NCBI GenBank assembly: GCA_003169975.1
Contig: PNAA01000017.1
Location: 103,823 to 167,822 of the forward strand
DNA: 64,000 nucleotides
Reading direction: 5' to 3'
From: Spartobacteria bacterium
GTDB taxonomy: Bacteria > Verrucomicrobiota > Verrucomicrobiia > Chthoniobacterales > UBA10450
Below, piece after piece: positions 18,317-27,590 of the stretch. Position numbers and translations under genes: made by a program. A model generated the notes under the pieces. The model was not told the DNA's origin. It worked only from the letters and a program-made list of their open reading frames with translations, and did no database searches. Numbering within the stretch: the stretch's first letter is position 1; each line of letters begins with the position of its first letter.

Positions 18317-18539
18317 AGTGCAACCTAGACGCCGGCGCGGAGGTTGTCGTTCAAAAGTTCCCGCGAGGCACGGGGTTGCGCGGCGGGGCTGGCGGCATAA
18401 ACGAGGAACCTGCCGGGCCGGCGCGGGAAAACGATCCGGCTGATCGGGCGACGCCGATTTCGATGCGTCGGGACCTCTGCCGACTCACATTATTCACACT
18501 CGTTGAATCCAAATGTCACAAGCAAGGTATCATACCGGT

Positions 18540-21092
18540 ATGCTTCACGACTTCAGATTTGCGTTTCGGCAGCTCGTGAAGGCACGGGCTTTTACGGCGG
18601 CGGCGGTCATCGTGCTCGCGCTCGGGATTGGCGCGAACACCGCGATCTTCAGCCTCATGAACACGCTGCTCTTCCAGCCGCCGCATTACACGAAGGCGGA
18701 CGAGATCGTGCAGGTCTTTTCGCAGGATAAGAAAAACCCGAAGACGTTTCGCGGCTTTTCCTATCCGACCTACCTCGATATCCGCGACCAAAACAGCGTC
18801 TTCTCCGGAGTGATGGCGCACAACCTGGCGATGGTCGGCGTGGGCGATAAGGGCAATACCCGGCGCGCGTTTACCGACGTCGTGAGCGCCAATTATTTCT
18901 CGGTCCTGGGTGTGATGCCAATACAGGGTCGCGCCTTCCGGGCAGAAGAGGAAACACCTGACACCAACTCGGCGGTCGCGATCGTGAGTTACAACTATTG
19001 GAAGAAGGAAGGACTCAATCCGGCAATGCTCGGCTCGACGATCACGATCGACAGTCGGCCCTTCACCGTGATCGGGATTCTTCCGCAAGGCTTTACTGGC
19101 ACAACCCAGATCTTCGCGCCGGAAATCTGGTTGCCGCTCGGGGTTTACGATCAGGTCGCGAACGATTTCGAGACGGAGAACAAGGACAAGCTCGATGATC
19201 GCGGAGGCCGGCAACTCATGATCGTCGGCCGGTTGAAACCGGGCGTGACAGCCGCCGCGGCTGCTTCGGCCTTGAAGACGTTGGCGGCGAGTCTCGAGCA
19301 GGCCTATCCAGTCGAGCAGAAAGATCAGACGTTCACCCTGGAAACGCTTTCGCGTTTTGCCATCAGCACCAGCCCGACCAGCGGCAACAATATCAAACGA
19401 CTGGCGCCGCTCCTCTTCGGAATGTCGGGTGTGGTGCTGCTGGTCGCCTGCCTGAACCTGGCCAACATGCTGCTCGCGCGGGGCGCGGCGCGGCGCAAGG
19501 AAATCGCGATCCGCCTGGCGCTGGGCGCCAGTCGCGGTCGGATCGTGCGGCAATTACTCGTCGAAGGCTTCGTCCTCGCACTGGTCGGCGGAGGTTTCGG
19601 GTTGCTCCTGGGTCTTTGGTCGTCCGATCTCCTCGTGGCTTCGTTAGGCAAAAAAATGCCGATCGATATCGTCTGGCAGGGCGGCCTGAGCGCGCCGGTG
19701 CTCGCGGCGACGTTCGCCTTTTGTCTGCTCGGGACGCTGGCCTTCGCGCTCGGGCCGGCGCTGAAGCTGTCGAAAGCCGCCGTCATTGGCGATCTGAAGG
19801 AACAGGCAGGCGAAGATACAGTCGTTAGGCATTGGAAATTCCTGCCGCGCAATCCCCTGGTCGTGGTGCAGATCGCGTTTTCGCTCGCGCTGCTCACCGC
19901 GGCCGCGCTCTTCATTCGCGGCGCGGGCAAGGCGGCGGCGGTCGAGACCGGTTTGCAGACGAGCTCGAATTACCTCTTGGAAGTCGACGCGAGTCTCGCG
20001 ACCTACGATCAGGCACGCTCCCTGAATCTCTATCGCACACTCGAGGAACGGCTCGCCGCCCTGCCCGGCGTCGAGCGCGCGAGCATCTCCTCCACCGTTC
20101 CGTTCGGGATGGTCTCGCTCGACAAGTCGGTGCAACGCGGCGGAGCCAATCCGGCGCCGGACGCGAAGCCGGCTACCGCGGCGGAAGGTCTCGCGTTCAG
20201 GGCGAACTGGAACAGTGTCGGTGCGGATTATTTCAAAGCCGTGGGCTTGCCTCTCCTCCGCGGCCGCGCCTTTAACATCTCGGAAGCGATGCACCAAACG
20301 TCACCGAAAGTCGCCATCATCGACGAAGTGCTCGCGAAAAAGCTCTGGCCCGATGGCGACGCGCTGGGCGAGCGAATTCAATTTGCGGAAAAGGATCCGA
20401 CCACGGCCAAGGGCGGCGGTGACGCGACGAGAGCGCAGATCGAGGTCGTCGGTATCGTGCCTTACGCGCGCAACGATTTGTTCGAGAAAAATCCCAGCGG
20501 CATGCTCTATCTCCCCTTTGCCGGCGGTTTCCAGAGCAACGTTTTCTTTCACATCAAATTCGCGCCCAACGCCGGCCGCGATGTCGGCGCGACCACGGAT
20601 CTCATTCGTCGCACCGTGCGCGAAGTGGATGCTGCCGTTCCGGTCTTGACCTTGAAGACGTTCGCGCAACATCTCGATGGCAATCTCGAGCTCTGGATCG
20701 TGCGCGCGGGCGCGGCCTTGTTCAGCATCTTTGGCGGTCTGGCCCTGGCGCTCGCGACCGTCGGCGTGTATGGCGTGAAGGCCTACTCGGTCGCGCGTCG
20801 CACCCGGGAAATCGGGATTCGCATGGCGCTCGGCGCACAGCGCGAGACGGTGCAATGGATGATCCTGCGCGAAGGTATCGTGATGCTCGCGAGCGGAGTG
20901 TTGCTCGGCCTGCTCCTGGCGGCAGCGACTGGCAAACTCATTAGCGGAATGCTCTATAACGTCGGCGCGCTCGATCCGCTCGCGTTTGCGATTGCACCGG
21001 TCGTGCTCGCCGTGGCGGCGTTCGTCGCAACCTGGCTTCCGGCGCGGCGCGCCACGAGGATCAGCCCGATGGCCGCCCTCCGCACGGAATAG
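18540..21092 (+). CDS. ABC transporter permease with duplicated FtsX/MacB domains (ADOP type)
   Basis: An 850-residue inner-membrane protein. It starts LHDFRFAFRQLVKARAFTAA followed by TM1 (AVIVLALGIGANTAIFSL), a periplasmic MacB-like core domain, and three TM helices near residues 290-420 (LLFGMSGVVLLVACLNLANMLL; ARGAARRKEIAIRLALGASR is the coupling region). A second core domain and a final TM triplet with RTREIGIRMALGAQRETV complete it. This duplicated architecture is that of the orphan permeases abundant in Acidobacteria and Verrucomicrobia, exporters of unknown substrate. No ATPase gene is adjacent, as is usual for this type. The ATG at 18540 fits the family start better than 18513. Confidence 0.88.
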   Translation: MLHDFRFAFRQLVKARAFTAAAVIVLALGIGANTAIFSLMNTLLFQPPHYTKADEIVQVFSQDKKNPKTFRGFSYPTYLDIRDQNSVFSGVMAHNLAMVGVGDKGNTRRAFTDVVSANYFSVLGVMPIQGRAFRAEEETPDTNSAVAIVSYNYWKKEGLNPAMLGSTITIDSRPFTVIGILPQGFTGTTQIFAPEIWLPLGVYDQVANDFETENKDKLDDRGGRQLMIVGRLKPGVTAAAAASALKTLAASLEQAYPVEQKDQTFTLETLSRFAISTSPTSGNNIKRLAPLLFGMSGVVLLVACLNLANMLLARGAARRKEIAIRLALGASRGRIVRQLLVEGFVLALVGGGFGLLLGLWSSDLLVASLGKKMPIDIVWQGGLSAPVLAATFAFCLLGTLAFALGPALKLSKAAVIGDLKEQAGEDTVVRHWKFLPRNPLVVVQIAFSLALLTAAALFIRGAGKAAAVETGLQTSSNYLLEVDASLATYDQARSLNLYRTLEERLAALPGVERASISSTVPFGMVSLDKSVQRGGANPAPDAKPATAAEGLAFRANWNSVGADYFKAVGLPLLRGRAFNISEAMHQTSPKVAIIDEVLAKKLWPDGDALGERIQFAEKDPTTAKGGGDATRAQIEVVGIVPYARNDLFEKNPSGMLYLPFAGGFQSNVFFHIKFAPNAGRDVGATTDLIRRTVREVDAAVPVLTLKTFAQHLDGNLELWIVRAGAALFSIFGGLALALATVGVYGVKAYSVARRTREIGIRMALGAQRETVQWMILREGIVMLASGVLLGLLLAAATGKLISGMLYNVGALDPLAFAIAPVVLAVAAFVATWLPARRATRISPMAALRTE

Positions 21093-21296
21093 GCGCCGAA
21101 GCGGTCTTTTGTGCGCGCGGCTCAGACAAGAAATTCACCGCCTTCCGCACGCTGACAGACGTTCTTGGGAGCGCCCCGAAAGCGTTCGGGGGGCTGGTGA
21201 CGGCGCCCTCGCCGTCACGAACTTTAGACTCTGACTGATACCCGTCTTGTTTCGTTCGACGCTATCGTCACCTCCAGGGCGCGAATAGACCTCGTC

Positions 21297-21623
21297 TCAT
21301 ACTTTTTGCGCGCGGATCTCCTGGGCGACCTCCTCCAGGAGTTGGCGAGCGCCACGAAAGCGTCCGCCAAACCTATCGGAGTGCTCCTTCTGGAGGGCCG
21401 GAGCAAAATTGTCCCGGTAACGGTGATACTCCGCGAGCGACCGGCAATGATACTGCATCACGTAGCTCGGATCGGCCGCATTGGAGTCGATGACCTTGTA
21501 GATGCGACACTCGGAGAAGCATCCCGTGCGGACGACATCGGGAACATGGATGCGCTTCATCCAATCGACCCACTCCGACTCGATGTCGGCATCAATGGTT
21601 ATCGTAACGCAATAAATAATCAT
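21297..21623 (-). CDS. DUF4286-family small protein
   Basis: A 108-residue protein starting at the ATG at 21623 (MIIYCVTITID). The core is EWVDWMKRIHVPDVVRTGCF, then YVMQYHCRSLAEYHRYRDNFAPALQKEHSDRFGG. This is the ferredoxin-like DUF4286 pattern; no biochemical role is established. The longer open frame upstream is antisense to other coding sequence and was rejected. It lies downstream of the broken ferredoxin and the aminopeptidase on the same strand. Confidence 0.72.
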   Translation of the reverse strand: MIIYCVTITIDADIESEWVDWMKRIHVPDVVRTGCFSECRIYKVIDSNAADPSYVMQYHCRSLAEYHRYRDNFAPALQKEHSDRFGGRFRGARQLLEEVAQEIRAQKV

Positions 21624-21670
21624 ACTGTCGCGGCCTTCGGCGGCGGTTCTGTTTTCGCTTTTGTCACGAT

Positions 21671-21801
21671 TCACGCGTCGGCGCCGTCCCAGCCTACAGC
21701 CTGATGCGCCGTCTCCGCGAGCTTGATGCAGTCGACCGGGCAGACTGAAACGCAGGTCGCGTAGCACTCGCCGAGCAGATGTCGGTGATGACGTAGGGCA
21801 A
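21671..21801 (-). pseudogene. Frameshifted ferredoxin-like gene
   Basis: The reverse strand begins with a TTG codon at 21801, preceded by GAGGAATCA as a ribosome binding site, and encodes PYVITDIC. The reading frame must shift near 21775 to continue as LGECYATCVSVCPVDCIKL, an unmistakable cluster-binding stretch of a short 4Fe-4S ferredoxin, ending at a TGA at 21671-21673. A single missing base restores the whole protein. It is either a pseudogene or an assembly error. It follows the M29 aminopeptidase gene. Confidence 0.65.
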
Positions 21802-21826
21802 AATGATTCCTCTCGCCGCCGAAGGG

Positions 21827-22852
21827 CTAGACCAGGAATTTGCCGCGTGCCATGATTTGTTCGTTGTCGAACCAGATGTCGAAATCGCGCCCGACGCAGT
21901 CGATGTGCGTTTTGGAAATCCAGGTCTGCCCGGTGTGCTCCGCGTAGGGATGACCGAAGGCGATGTGGATGCCAGGAATTTTTTCGTCCTGCAAAATATT
22001 GCCGATGACGCGGGTGCAGGCGGTGTTGGTGCCGACGGCGAATTCGCCGACGCGGTTGCTGTTCTCGTCCGTGCTGGTGTAGGCGCGAAATTCTTCGAGT
22101 AACTCCCGGTTGTCGCAGGCTAACGAGTGAATGCGGTTTTCCTTCACCACAATGGTGAGCGGCGTCTTCTGAATGTCGCCATACTTTTGGCAAAGATAAT
22201 CGCCGACCACGCCGTCGACCACGTAGGTGCCATGGCTGTTGAAGGGTGAGGTGAAAATCTCGCCCCCGGGCAGGTTGCCCCACTTATCGGGAGTGATGAT
22301 GCCGCTGGTTTTGATCCACTTCAGCTTCGGTGAGAGTTCGGCCACGAAGTCGGTCCCATGCGGGGTCCGACAGGTGACGCGCTTGGTGCGGCGGGCCCGC
22401 TCGACGAGGAGCTGGCTGTGTGCGTCGATCGCCGCAAAATCCGCCCGCATGCCCTCGAGCATGATCTGGCGGCTGATGTTCACCATGTGGCCGTGGCGAA
22501 TGCGATGCCGGTTAACGACTTCGCTCATCTGCATGCGCGAGCCGAGCTCGCCATACTGGCTTTGCGCGCAGAAAATCGAGACCTGCGAGGTCGCGAGATC
22601 ATCGAGGATGACCTGCGGCATCGCCGTCAGCGGTCGCGCGGCGCATTCTTCGAGAACAAAGACGGCGTAGACGGAGCCGACGAGTTCCACTTCACTTTGG
22701 AGCGCGGCGGCGATCTCACGCGTCGCCTCGTCGGTGATGATGGTGATGCGTTCGTCGGGCTGGAGCCGGAGGCAATCGCGAATCGCGTTGCGCGCCCCGG
22801 GGATCAGCTCGGGATCGACATCAATCGCAGCGGTGAAGAGACGGTTCGGCAT
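21827..22852 (-). CDS. M29-family (AmpS-like) aminopeptidase
   Basis: A 341-residue cytosolic metallopeptidase of family M29. The C-terminal metal and active-site region is present: VGEFAVGTNTACTRVIGN, DEKIPGIHIAFGHPYAEHTG and KTHIDCVGRDFDIWFDN. The N-terminal part (ELIPGARNAIRDCLRLQPDERITIITDE) matches the family's first domain. These enzymes remove N-terminal amino acids from peptides using two metal ions. The ATG at 22852 gives a normal but slightly short length. It shares its direction with the downstream ferredoxin and DUF4286 genes. Confidence 0.85.
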   Translation of the reverse strand: MPNRLFTAAIDVDPELIPGARNAIRDCLRLQPDERITIITDEATREIAAALQSEVELVGSVYAVFVLEECAARPLTAMPQVILDDLATSQVSIFCAQSQYGELGSRMQMSEVVNRHRIRHGHMVNISRQIMLEGMRADFAAIDAHSQLLVERARRTKRVTCRTPHGTDFVAELSPKLKWIKTSGIITPDKWGNLPGGEIFTSPFNSHGTYVVDGVVGDYLCQKYGDIQKTPLTIVVKENRIHSLACDNRELLEEFRAYTSTDENSNRVGEFAVGTNTACTRVIGNILQDEKIPGIHIAFGHPYAEHTGQTWISKTHIDCVGRDFDIWFDNEQIMARGKFLV

Positions 22853-22902
22853 GGCGCGAAGCGCTCAGCATGGCGCGAAAAACCGCGCGCGGCAATTCGC
22901 CT

Positions 22903-24051
22903 TCATGCCTGCACTTCAGTCGCGGCACTTCCCTGCGGCACGGTCAGGCCTTCGTAGGTCTCGCTTACGATGAAATCGACCACGTCATGCATGTTGTGCT
23001 GGCTCGCCCAGGCGGCGAGTTGCCGGTCGGCACCGGTGCCTTCCCGCATGATCCTCTCGACGTGCGCGATCTCCGCGCCGCTCCCGAGTTCGTCCACTTC
23101 CGTCGCGATGAAATCGAGGAGCTCGCCGAGCAATTTCCGGGTATCGACTTCGGCTTCGCGGCCGAAATCGATCATCCTGCCGTCGAGCCCGTAGCGCGAG
23201 GCGCGCCAGCGATTTTCGTCGATCAAGCGCCGGCGATAAACGCGGAAGGTCGTGTTGTGATGGAGCAACTTGTGCAGCTTGGCCACGATCGCCTGGATGA
23301 CGGCGGCCAGCGCCAGGGTGTCGTCCACGCGCGATTGCGCGTCGCAAATCCTAATCTCGAGCGTGTCGAAAAAAGGATGCAACCGGATGTCCCACCAGAT
23401 CTTCTTCGCGTTATCGACGCAGCCGGTCTTGATGAGAAGCTTGAGGAAATCCTCATACTCCGAAAGGCTCTCAAAGGCGTCGGGCGTTCCAGTGCGCGGA
23501 AAGCGCTCGAAAACCTTGAGGCGGTAACCTTTCAGGCCGGTGTTGCGCCCCACCCAGAAAGGGGAGTTGGTCGAGAGCGCATAAAGATGGGGCAGGAAAT
23601 AGCGCGCCTGATTCATGACATGGATCGCCGTCGCGCGATCGGGAATGCCGACATGCACGTGCAGACCGAAAATGAGGTTGGCCCGCGCCACCTGTTGCAT
23701 GTCCTTCACGATCTCGGCGTAGCGTTCGCCCTCGGTAATGTGCTGATCGAACCAATGGGAAAACGGATGGGTCCCGGCGGAAGCAATCTTCATCCCGCCC
23801 TGGCCCGCCATCGCCGCCAGTTCGCTCCGCAACCGGATGACTTGCCTGCGCGCATCGTGAATATCACCGCAGACATCCGTGCCGAGCTCGACGACCGACT
23901 GGTGCATCTCGGGCTTGATCTGTTCATTCAGCGTCACCTTGCCCTCGCCGAGGATTTGCTGAATGTGCGAACGCAGCTCGCGCGTCTCCGGATCGATGAT
24001 CTGGAACTCCTCCTCGATGCCGAGGGTGAAAACGTGATCGGCGGCGCTCAT
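22903..24051 (-). CDS. Carboxylate-amine ligase (GCS2/YbdK family)
   Basis: A 382-residue member of the glutamate-cysteine ligase type 2 family. LGIEEEFQIIDPETRELR at the N-terminus is the family signature. NEQIKPEMHQSVVELGTDVC, AGTHPFSHWFDQ, NLIFGLHVHVGIPD and NSPFWVGRNTGLKGYR follow in order. YbdK proteins make gamma-glutamyl peptides or related amides with ATP; the true substrate is usually unknown. It starts at the ATG at 24051 with no extension. The 22852 peptidase follows on the same strand after about 50 bp. Confidence 0.9.
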   Translation of the reverse strand: MSAADHVFTLGIEEEFQIIDPETRELRSHIQQILGEGKVTLNEQIKPEMHQSVVELGTDVCGDIHDARRQVIRLRSELAAMAGQGGMKIASAGTHPFSHWFDQHITEGERYAEIVKDMQQVARANLIFGLHVHVGIPDRATAIHVMNQARYFLPHLYALSTNSPFWVGRNTGLKGYRLKVFERFPRTGTPDAFESLSEYEDFLKLLIKTGCVDNAKKIWWDIRLHPFFDTLEIRICDAQSRVDDTLALAAVIQAIVAKLHKLLHHNTTFRVYRRRLIDENRWRASRYGLDGRMIDFGREAEVDTRKLLGELLDFIATEVDELGSGAEIAHVERIMREGTGADRQLAAWASQHNMHDVVDFIVSETYEGLTVPQGSAATEVQA

Positions 24052-24199
24052 CCCCTAAGAACAACCGCCAACTCTGGTTGCGGCGCAAGCTGGAGAAAGC
24101 GCCACGAAAGAGGGCCGCGGCGCTTCTTCTCCAACTGGAAACTCTCTCCAATTCCCGGGATGGCGGAAAAATTGCTTATAACGACGCAACCAACCGAAG

Positions 24200-24630
24200 A
24201 TGCAACTCTCCCTGCACCGCCGTCACGGCTTTACTCTTCTTGAAATCATGATCGTCGTATCGGTCATCGCGTTGCTCGCCGTGATCGCCGTGCCCAGTTT
24301 TCTCCGGGCCCGCGAGCGCGCGGAGGCTGTCGCCGTCTTGAATGAGCTCCGCCTGCTCGACGCGGCCATCGCTCAGTACGCGGTCGATAACAATAAAATG
24401 ACCGGCGCGGAGATTACTTTTTGGATCTGCAACCCTATTTGAAGAACGGCGGAGCACTCTACAACACCGGCCAGGATGTCCTCGGCAACGATTTCGGCAC
24501 GTTCGCGGTCGACTCCCTCCCGCTCGTCCCGACCGCGACGTGGGGGGCACTCTCGGACGTTGCTAACCAGGCTTTCTGGTCGCCTTACTACCAGGAACAC
24601 GTGGCAACGGCCGCCTCTTCGACACGCTAG
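24200..24630 (+). pseudogene. Type IV pseudopilin (prepilin-type N-terminus), frameshifted
   Basis: The ATG at 24200 opens a prepilin: HGFTLLEIMIVVSVIALLAVIAVPSFL is a class III signal and hydrophobic helix with cleavage after glycine. A T5 run at 24418-24422 breaks the frame after AEITF. One more T would continue into DLQPYLKNGGALYNTGQD and end at 24630. Rejoined, it resembles the short pseudopilins common in Verrucomicrobia. Either the gene is inactivated or one base was lost in sequencing. Confidence 0.78.
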
Positions 24631-24686
24631 AGCAGTGAGTCAGAAGAAAATGAACGGCATTGAACCGAGCCAACCGAAGAGCACGT

Positions 24687-24741
24687 TCCTGGACGAGCGG
24701 AAGCTCGTCCCTCCGGAGGGACATGCTTCCGCATGTCCAGG
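24687..24741. repeat. Palindromic element, family F (copy 1)
   Basis: It consists of three stacked short hairpins: GGACGAGCGGAAGCTCGTCC, CCTCCGGAGG and GGACATGCGGAAGCATGTCC (or its complement). Relatives with shuffled or swapped hairpins lie at 35515-35568 and 52202-52247. It lies between the convergent pseudopilin and E1 genes, a position that fits a terminator. Confidence 0.8.
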
Positions 24742-24768
24742 GCGCACAGAACTCAATGACTCATCCCA

Positions 24769-27498
24769 CTAGAGCGTAAAGGCGTCGCTGATCAGGCTGG
24801 CCTGCTCGCGCTTGTGCAGGGCGAGCGCGCCGACCGCCGGGCTGGCGCTCGCGTTCCGGCCGGCATAGGCAATCTCCCGGCCTAACAATGCCCGGAGCCG
24901 CGGCTCGATGTAAGTCCAGGCGCCCATGTTTTGCGACTCCTCCTGGCACCAGACAAACTTCTGCGCCTTGCCGAAGGGATCGAGCACGGCGCGCAACTTA
25001 TCCTCCGCGAGCGGATAGAGCTGTTCCACCCTAACGATCGCAGCCGTGGCGATTTTCTCCGCCTCCCGGTGGTTGAGAAGATCGTAATACACTTTGCCGG
25101 AACAGAGAATGACGCGCTCGATTTTTCCCGGCGGCCCCACTTCGGGCGCGCCGAGGATTTCCGCAAAGGCGCCTTCCGTGAAATCGGCGGTCCTCGCCGC
25201 GGCCAGCTCGGAACGGAGCAGGCTCTTCGGCGTCATGATGATGAGCGGCTTGATGAAGTCGCGCTTCATCTGCCGGCGCAAAACGTGAAAATATTGCGCG
25301 GCGGTCGTGAGGTTGCAGACCTGGATGTTGTCCTCCGCGCAGGCTTGGAGGAAACGTTCGAGCCGCGCGCTGGAATGTTCGGGTCCCTGGCCTTCGTAAC
25401 CGTGGGGCAGGAGGAGGACGATCCCGCTCGGCCGCTGCCATTTCGATTCCGCCGAGACGATGAACTGGTCGATGATGGTCTGCGCGCCATTCGCGAAATC
25501 GCCGAACTGCGCTTCCCAGAGGCAAAGCATGTTCGGGTAATCGAGGGCGTAGCCGTAGTCGAAACCGAGGACGGCCGCTTCTGAGAGGAGGCTGTTGTAA
25601 ATGCAGATGCGCGCCTGCTCCGGTCCGAGGTGGAGCAGCGGGAGATACGGTTTGCCCGTCTTCGCGTCGTAAAGAAAAGCGTGCCGATGGCTGAAGGTCC
25701 CGCGCCGGCTGTCCTGCCCGGAGAGGCGCACCGGGATGCCTTCGAGGAGGAGCGAACCGAAGGCGAGCGCCTCGGCAAATCCCCAGTCGTACGGTCCGCC
25801 GGCTTCGGACGCTTCGCGCTGCCGGTCGATCGTGATCCGCTTCACTTTCGGGAGGACGTTGAAATCGTCCGGCACTCTCGTTAAGCCAGCGACGATCTTC
25901 TGCAGCATTTCCGGCGTGATCGCGGTCGGCGTCGTGGCGCAGGTGTACTTGGGTTGAAAAACGGCGGTCGATTCCTTGAAGGGCGCCGTCCGGTCGGCGG
26001 CTTCCTCTTCGATCGATTTCACTTCCGCGAGCACCATCTCGAGCCGCAGCTCGAACTCGGTTTCGAGCGATGCCGCTTCGTCCTCCGTCAACACTCCGGT
26101 TTCCAGGAGCTGGCTCTTGTAGAGCTTCGTGACCGACGGACGCTGCGCGATTTTCGCGTAGAGATCGGGCTGGGTGAAGAGCGGTTCGTCGCCCTCGTTA
26201 TGCCCGTAGCGTCGGTAGCAATACATGTCGATCACGACGTCGCGGCCGAACTTTTGGCGGAAATCGAGCGCCGTCTCGGTCACGAACCGCACCGCGATCG
26301 GGTCGTCGCCGTTCACGTGGAAAATCGGGACTTCGATCATTTTCGCGATGTCGGTCGCATACATCGAGGAGCGCGCATCTTCCGGCAGGGTGGTGAAGCC
26401 GATCTGGTTGTTGACCACGACGTGCACCGTCCCGCCCGTGCTGTAGCCGGGCAGTTGCGACATGTTGAGCGTTTCCGCCACGATGCCCTGGCCGGCGAAG
26501 GCCGCGTCGCCGTGGATGAGAAGCGGCAAAACTTTCCGGCGATGTTCGGTGTCGCCGCGGATGCGCTGCCGCGCGCGCGCCTTTCCTTCCACCACCGGAT
26601 TGACGGCTTCGAGATGGCTGGGATTCGAGGACAGCCGAATCTCGACCTGGGCCCCGGAATCGAGCTTCCGCACCGTGGTGTAGCCGAGGTGATATTTCAC
26701 GTCGCCATCCCCTGCCACGAGATCGGGAACGTAATTAGTGCTGAACTCGGTGAAGATGACCTTGAGCGATTTGCGGAGAAAATTCGCGAGCACATTGAGT
26801 CGGCCGCGGTGCGCCATTCCCATGCAGATTTCCTCGATTCCCGACTCCGGGCAGAGCTGCAAAATGGTCTCGAGAATGACCATGAGGGACTCCGCGCCCT
26901 GGAGCGAAAAGCGCTTCTGCCCGACGTAGCGAGTGTGCAGGAAAACCTCGAACGATTCCGCCTCCATCAGGGCCCGGAGGAGATCGACCTGGACCGACGC
27001 GCTCTCGCGCAACTGCGGCCGCGCTTCGATCCGGTCGCGCACCCAATCCCGAATGCGCGGATTTTGGATGTGCTGAAACTCGGTGCCGATGGTGTCGGCG
27101 TAGATGCTTTCCAGCGTCGCGATCATCTCGCGCAGCGTCATCTTCTTGTTCCCGAGGAAGAACTGGGAGGAGACCGGCCGCTCTAGATCCTTCTCGCTGA
27201 ACCCGAGTTCATGCAGGCTGAGAAGCGGATTTTCCAGCCGCTTCCCGGCCAGCGGATTCAGCCGTGCAATGGTGTGCCCGAGGGTGCGATAGGCGTAAAT
27301 CAAGCCATCGACGCGCGTCTGGAGCGGGCCCTCGGGCGCGGGCGCCGCCGCGCCGTTTCGCCGCGGCGTGTTGCCAAGCTCAAAGCCCTCAAAAAACGCG
27401 CGCCAACTGCCATCGACCGCTTCCGGGTTCTTTTCCCAAAGCCGGTAATTTTCCTCGATCAAATCGAGATTCCCGCGGATCGCAAAGGAAGGGCGCAT
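24769..27498 (-). CDS. sucA: 2-oxoglutarate dehydrogenase E1 component
   Basis: A 909-residue thiamine-diphosphate enzyme of the TCA cycle that decarboxylates 2-oxoglutarate and transfers the succinyl group to the E2 lipoyl arm. The N-terminus has YRLWEKNPEAVDGSWRAFFE. Then follow SSNPSHLEAVNPVVEGKARA, the TPP-binding region HGDAAFAGQGIVAETLNMS with GFTTLPEDARS, YCYRRYGHNEGDEPLFTQP, and the transketolase-like pyrimidine domain FAEALAFGSLLLEG with SGQDSRRGTFSHRH. The ATG at 27498 is chosen over 27573. The E2 and E3 genes are not in the window. No exact nonamer occurs; one 8-base copy is at 25030. Confidence 0.94.
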   Translation of the reverse strand: MRPSFAIRGNLDLIEENYRLWEKNPEAVDGSWRAFFEGFELGNTPRRNGAAAPAPEGPLQTRVDGLIYAYRTLGHTIARLNPLAGKRLENPLLSLHELGFSEKDLERPVSSQFFLGNKKMTLREMIATLESIYADTIGTEFQHIQNPRIRDWVRDRIEARPQLRESASVQVDLLRALMEAESFEVFLHTRYVGQKRFSLQGAESLMVILETILQLCPESGIEEICMGMAHRGRLNVLANFLRKSLKVIFTEFSTNYVPDLVAGDGDVKYHLGYTTVRKLDSGAQVEIRLSSNPSHLEAVNPVVEGKARARQRIRGDTEHRRKVLPLLIHGDAAFAGQGIVAETLNMSQLPGYSTGGTVHVVVNNQIGFTTLPEDARSSMYATDIAKMIEVPIFHVNGDDPIAVRFVTETALDFRQKFGRDVVIDMYCYRRYGHNEGDEPLFTQPDLYAKIAQRPSVTKLYKSQLLETGVLTEDEAASLETEFELRLEMVLAEVKSIEEEAADRTAPFKESTAVFQPKYTCATTPTAITPEMLQKIVAGLTRVPDDFNVLPKVKRITIDRQREASEAGGPYDWGFAEALAFGSLLLEGIPVRLSGQDSRRGTFSHRHAFLYDAKTGKPYLPLLHLGPEQARICIYNSLLSEAAVLGFDYGYALDYPNMLCLWEAQFGDFANGAQTIIDQFIVSAESKWQRPSGIVLLLPHGYEGQGPEHSSARLERFLQACAEDNIQVCNLTTAAQYFHVLRRQMKRDFIKPLIIMTPKSLLRSELAAARTADFTEGAFAEILGAPEVGPPGKIERVILCSGKVYYDLLNHREAEKIATAAIVRVEQLYPLAEDKLRAVLDPFGKAQKFVWCQEESQNMGAWTYIEPRLRALLGREIAYAGRNASASPAVGALALHKREQASLISDAFTL

Positions 27499-27590
27499 GG
27501 CACCTGTACTCTGCCGGTGTTTGCCCGAGCGGCAAGTTGACAGTCCAAGGTCAGCTTCGATGTTCGCCTGCAAAAGTTGGGCCCGCGAGA

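Noticed and set aside
21224..22283. Extended reading frame of the DUF4286 gene to 22283
   Set aside because: The upstream part is antisense or out of frame with the M29 aminopeptidase. The family starts at the ATG at 21623.
25954..27186. Long forward frame opposite 2-oxoglutarate dehydrogenase
   Set aside because: Antisense shadow of the E1 gene with no recognisable domain.
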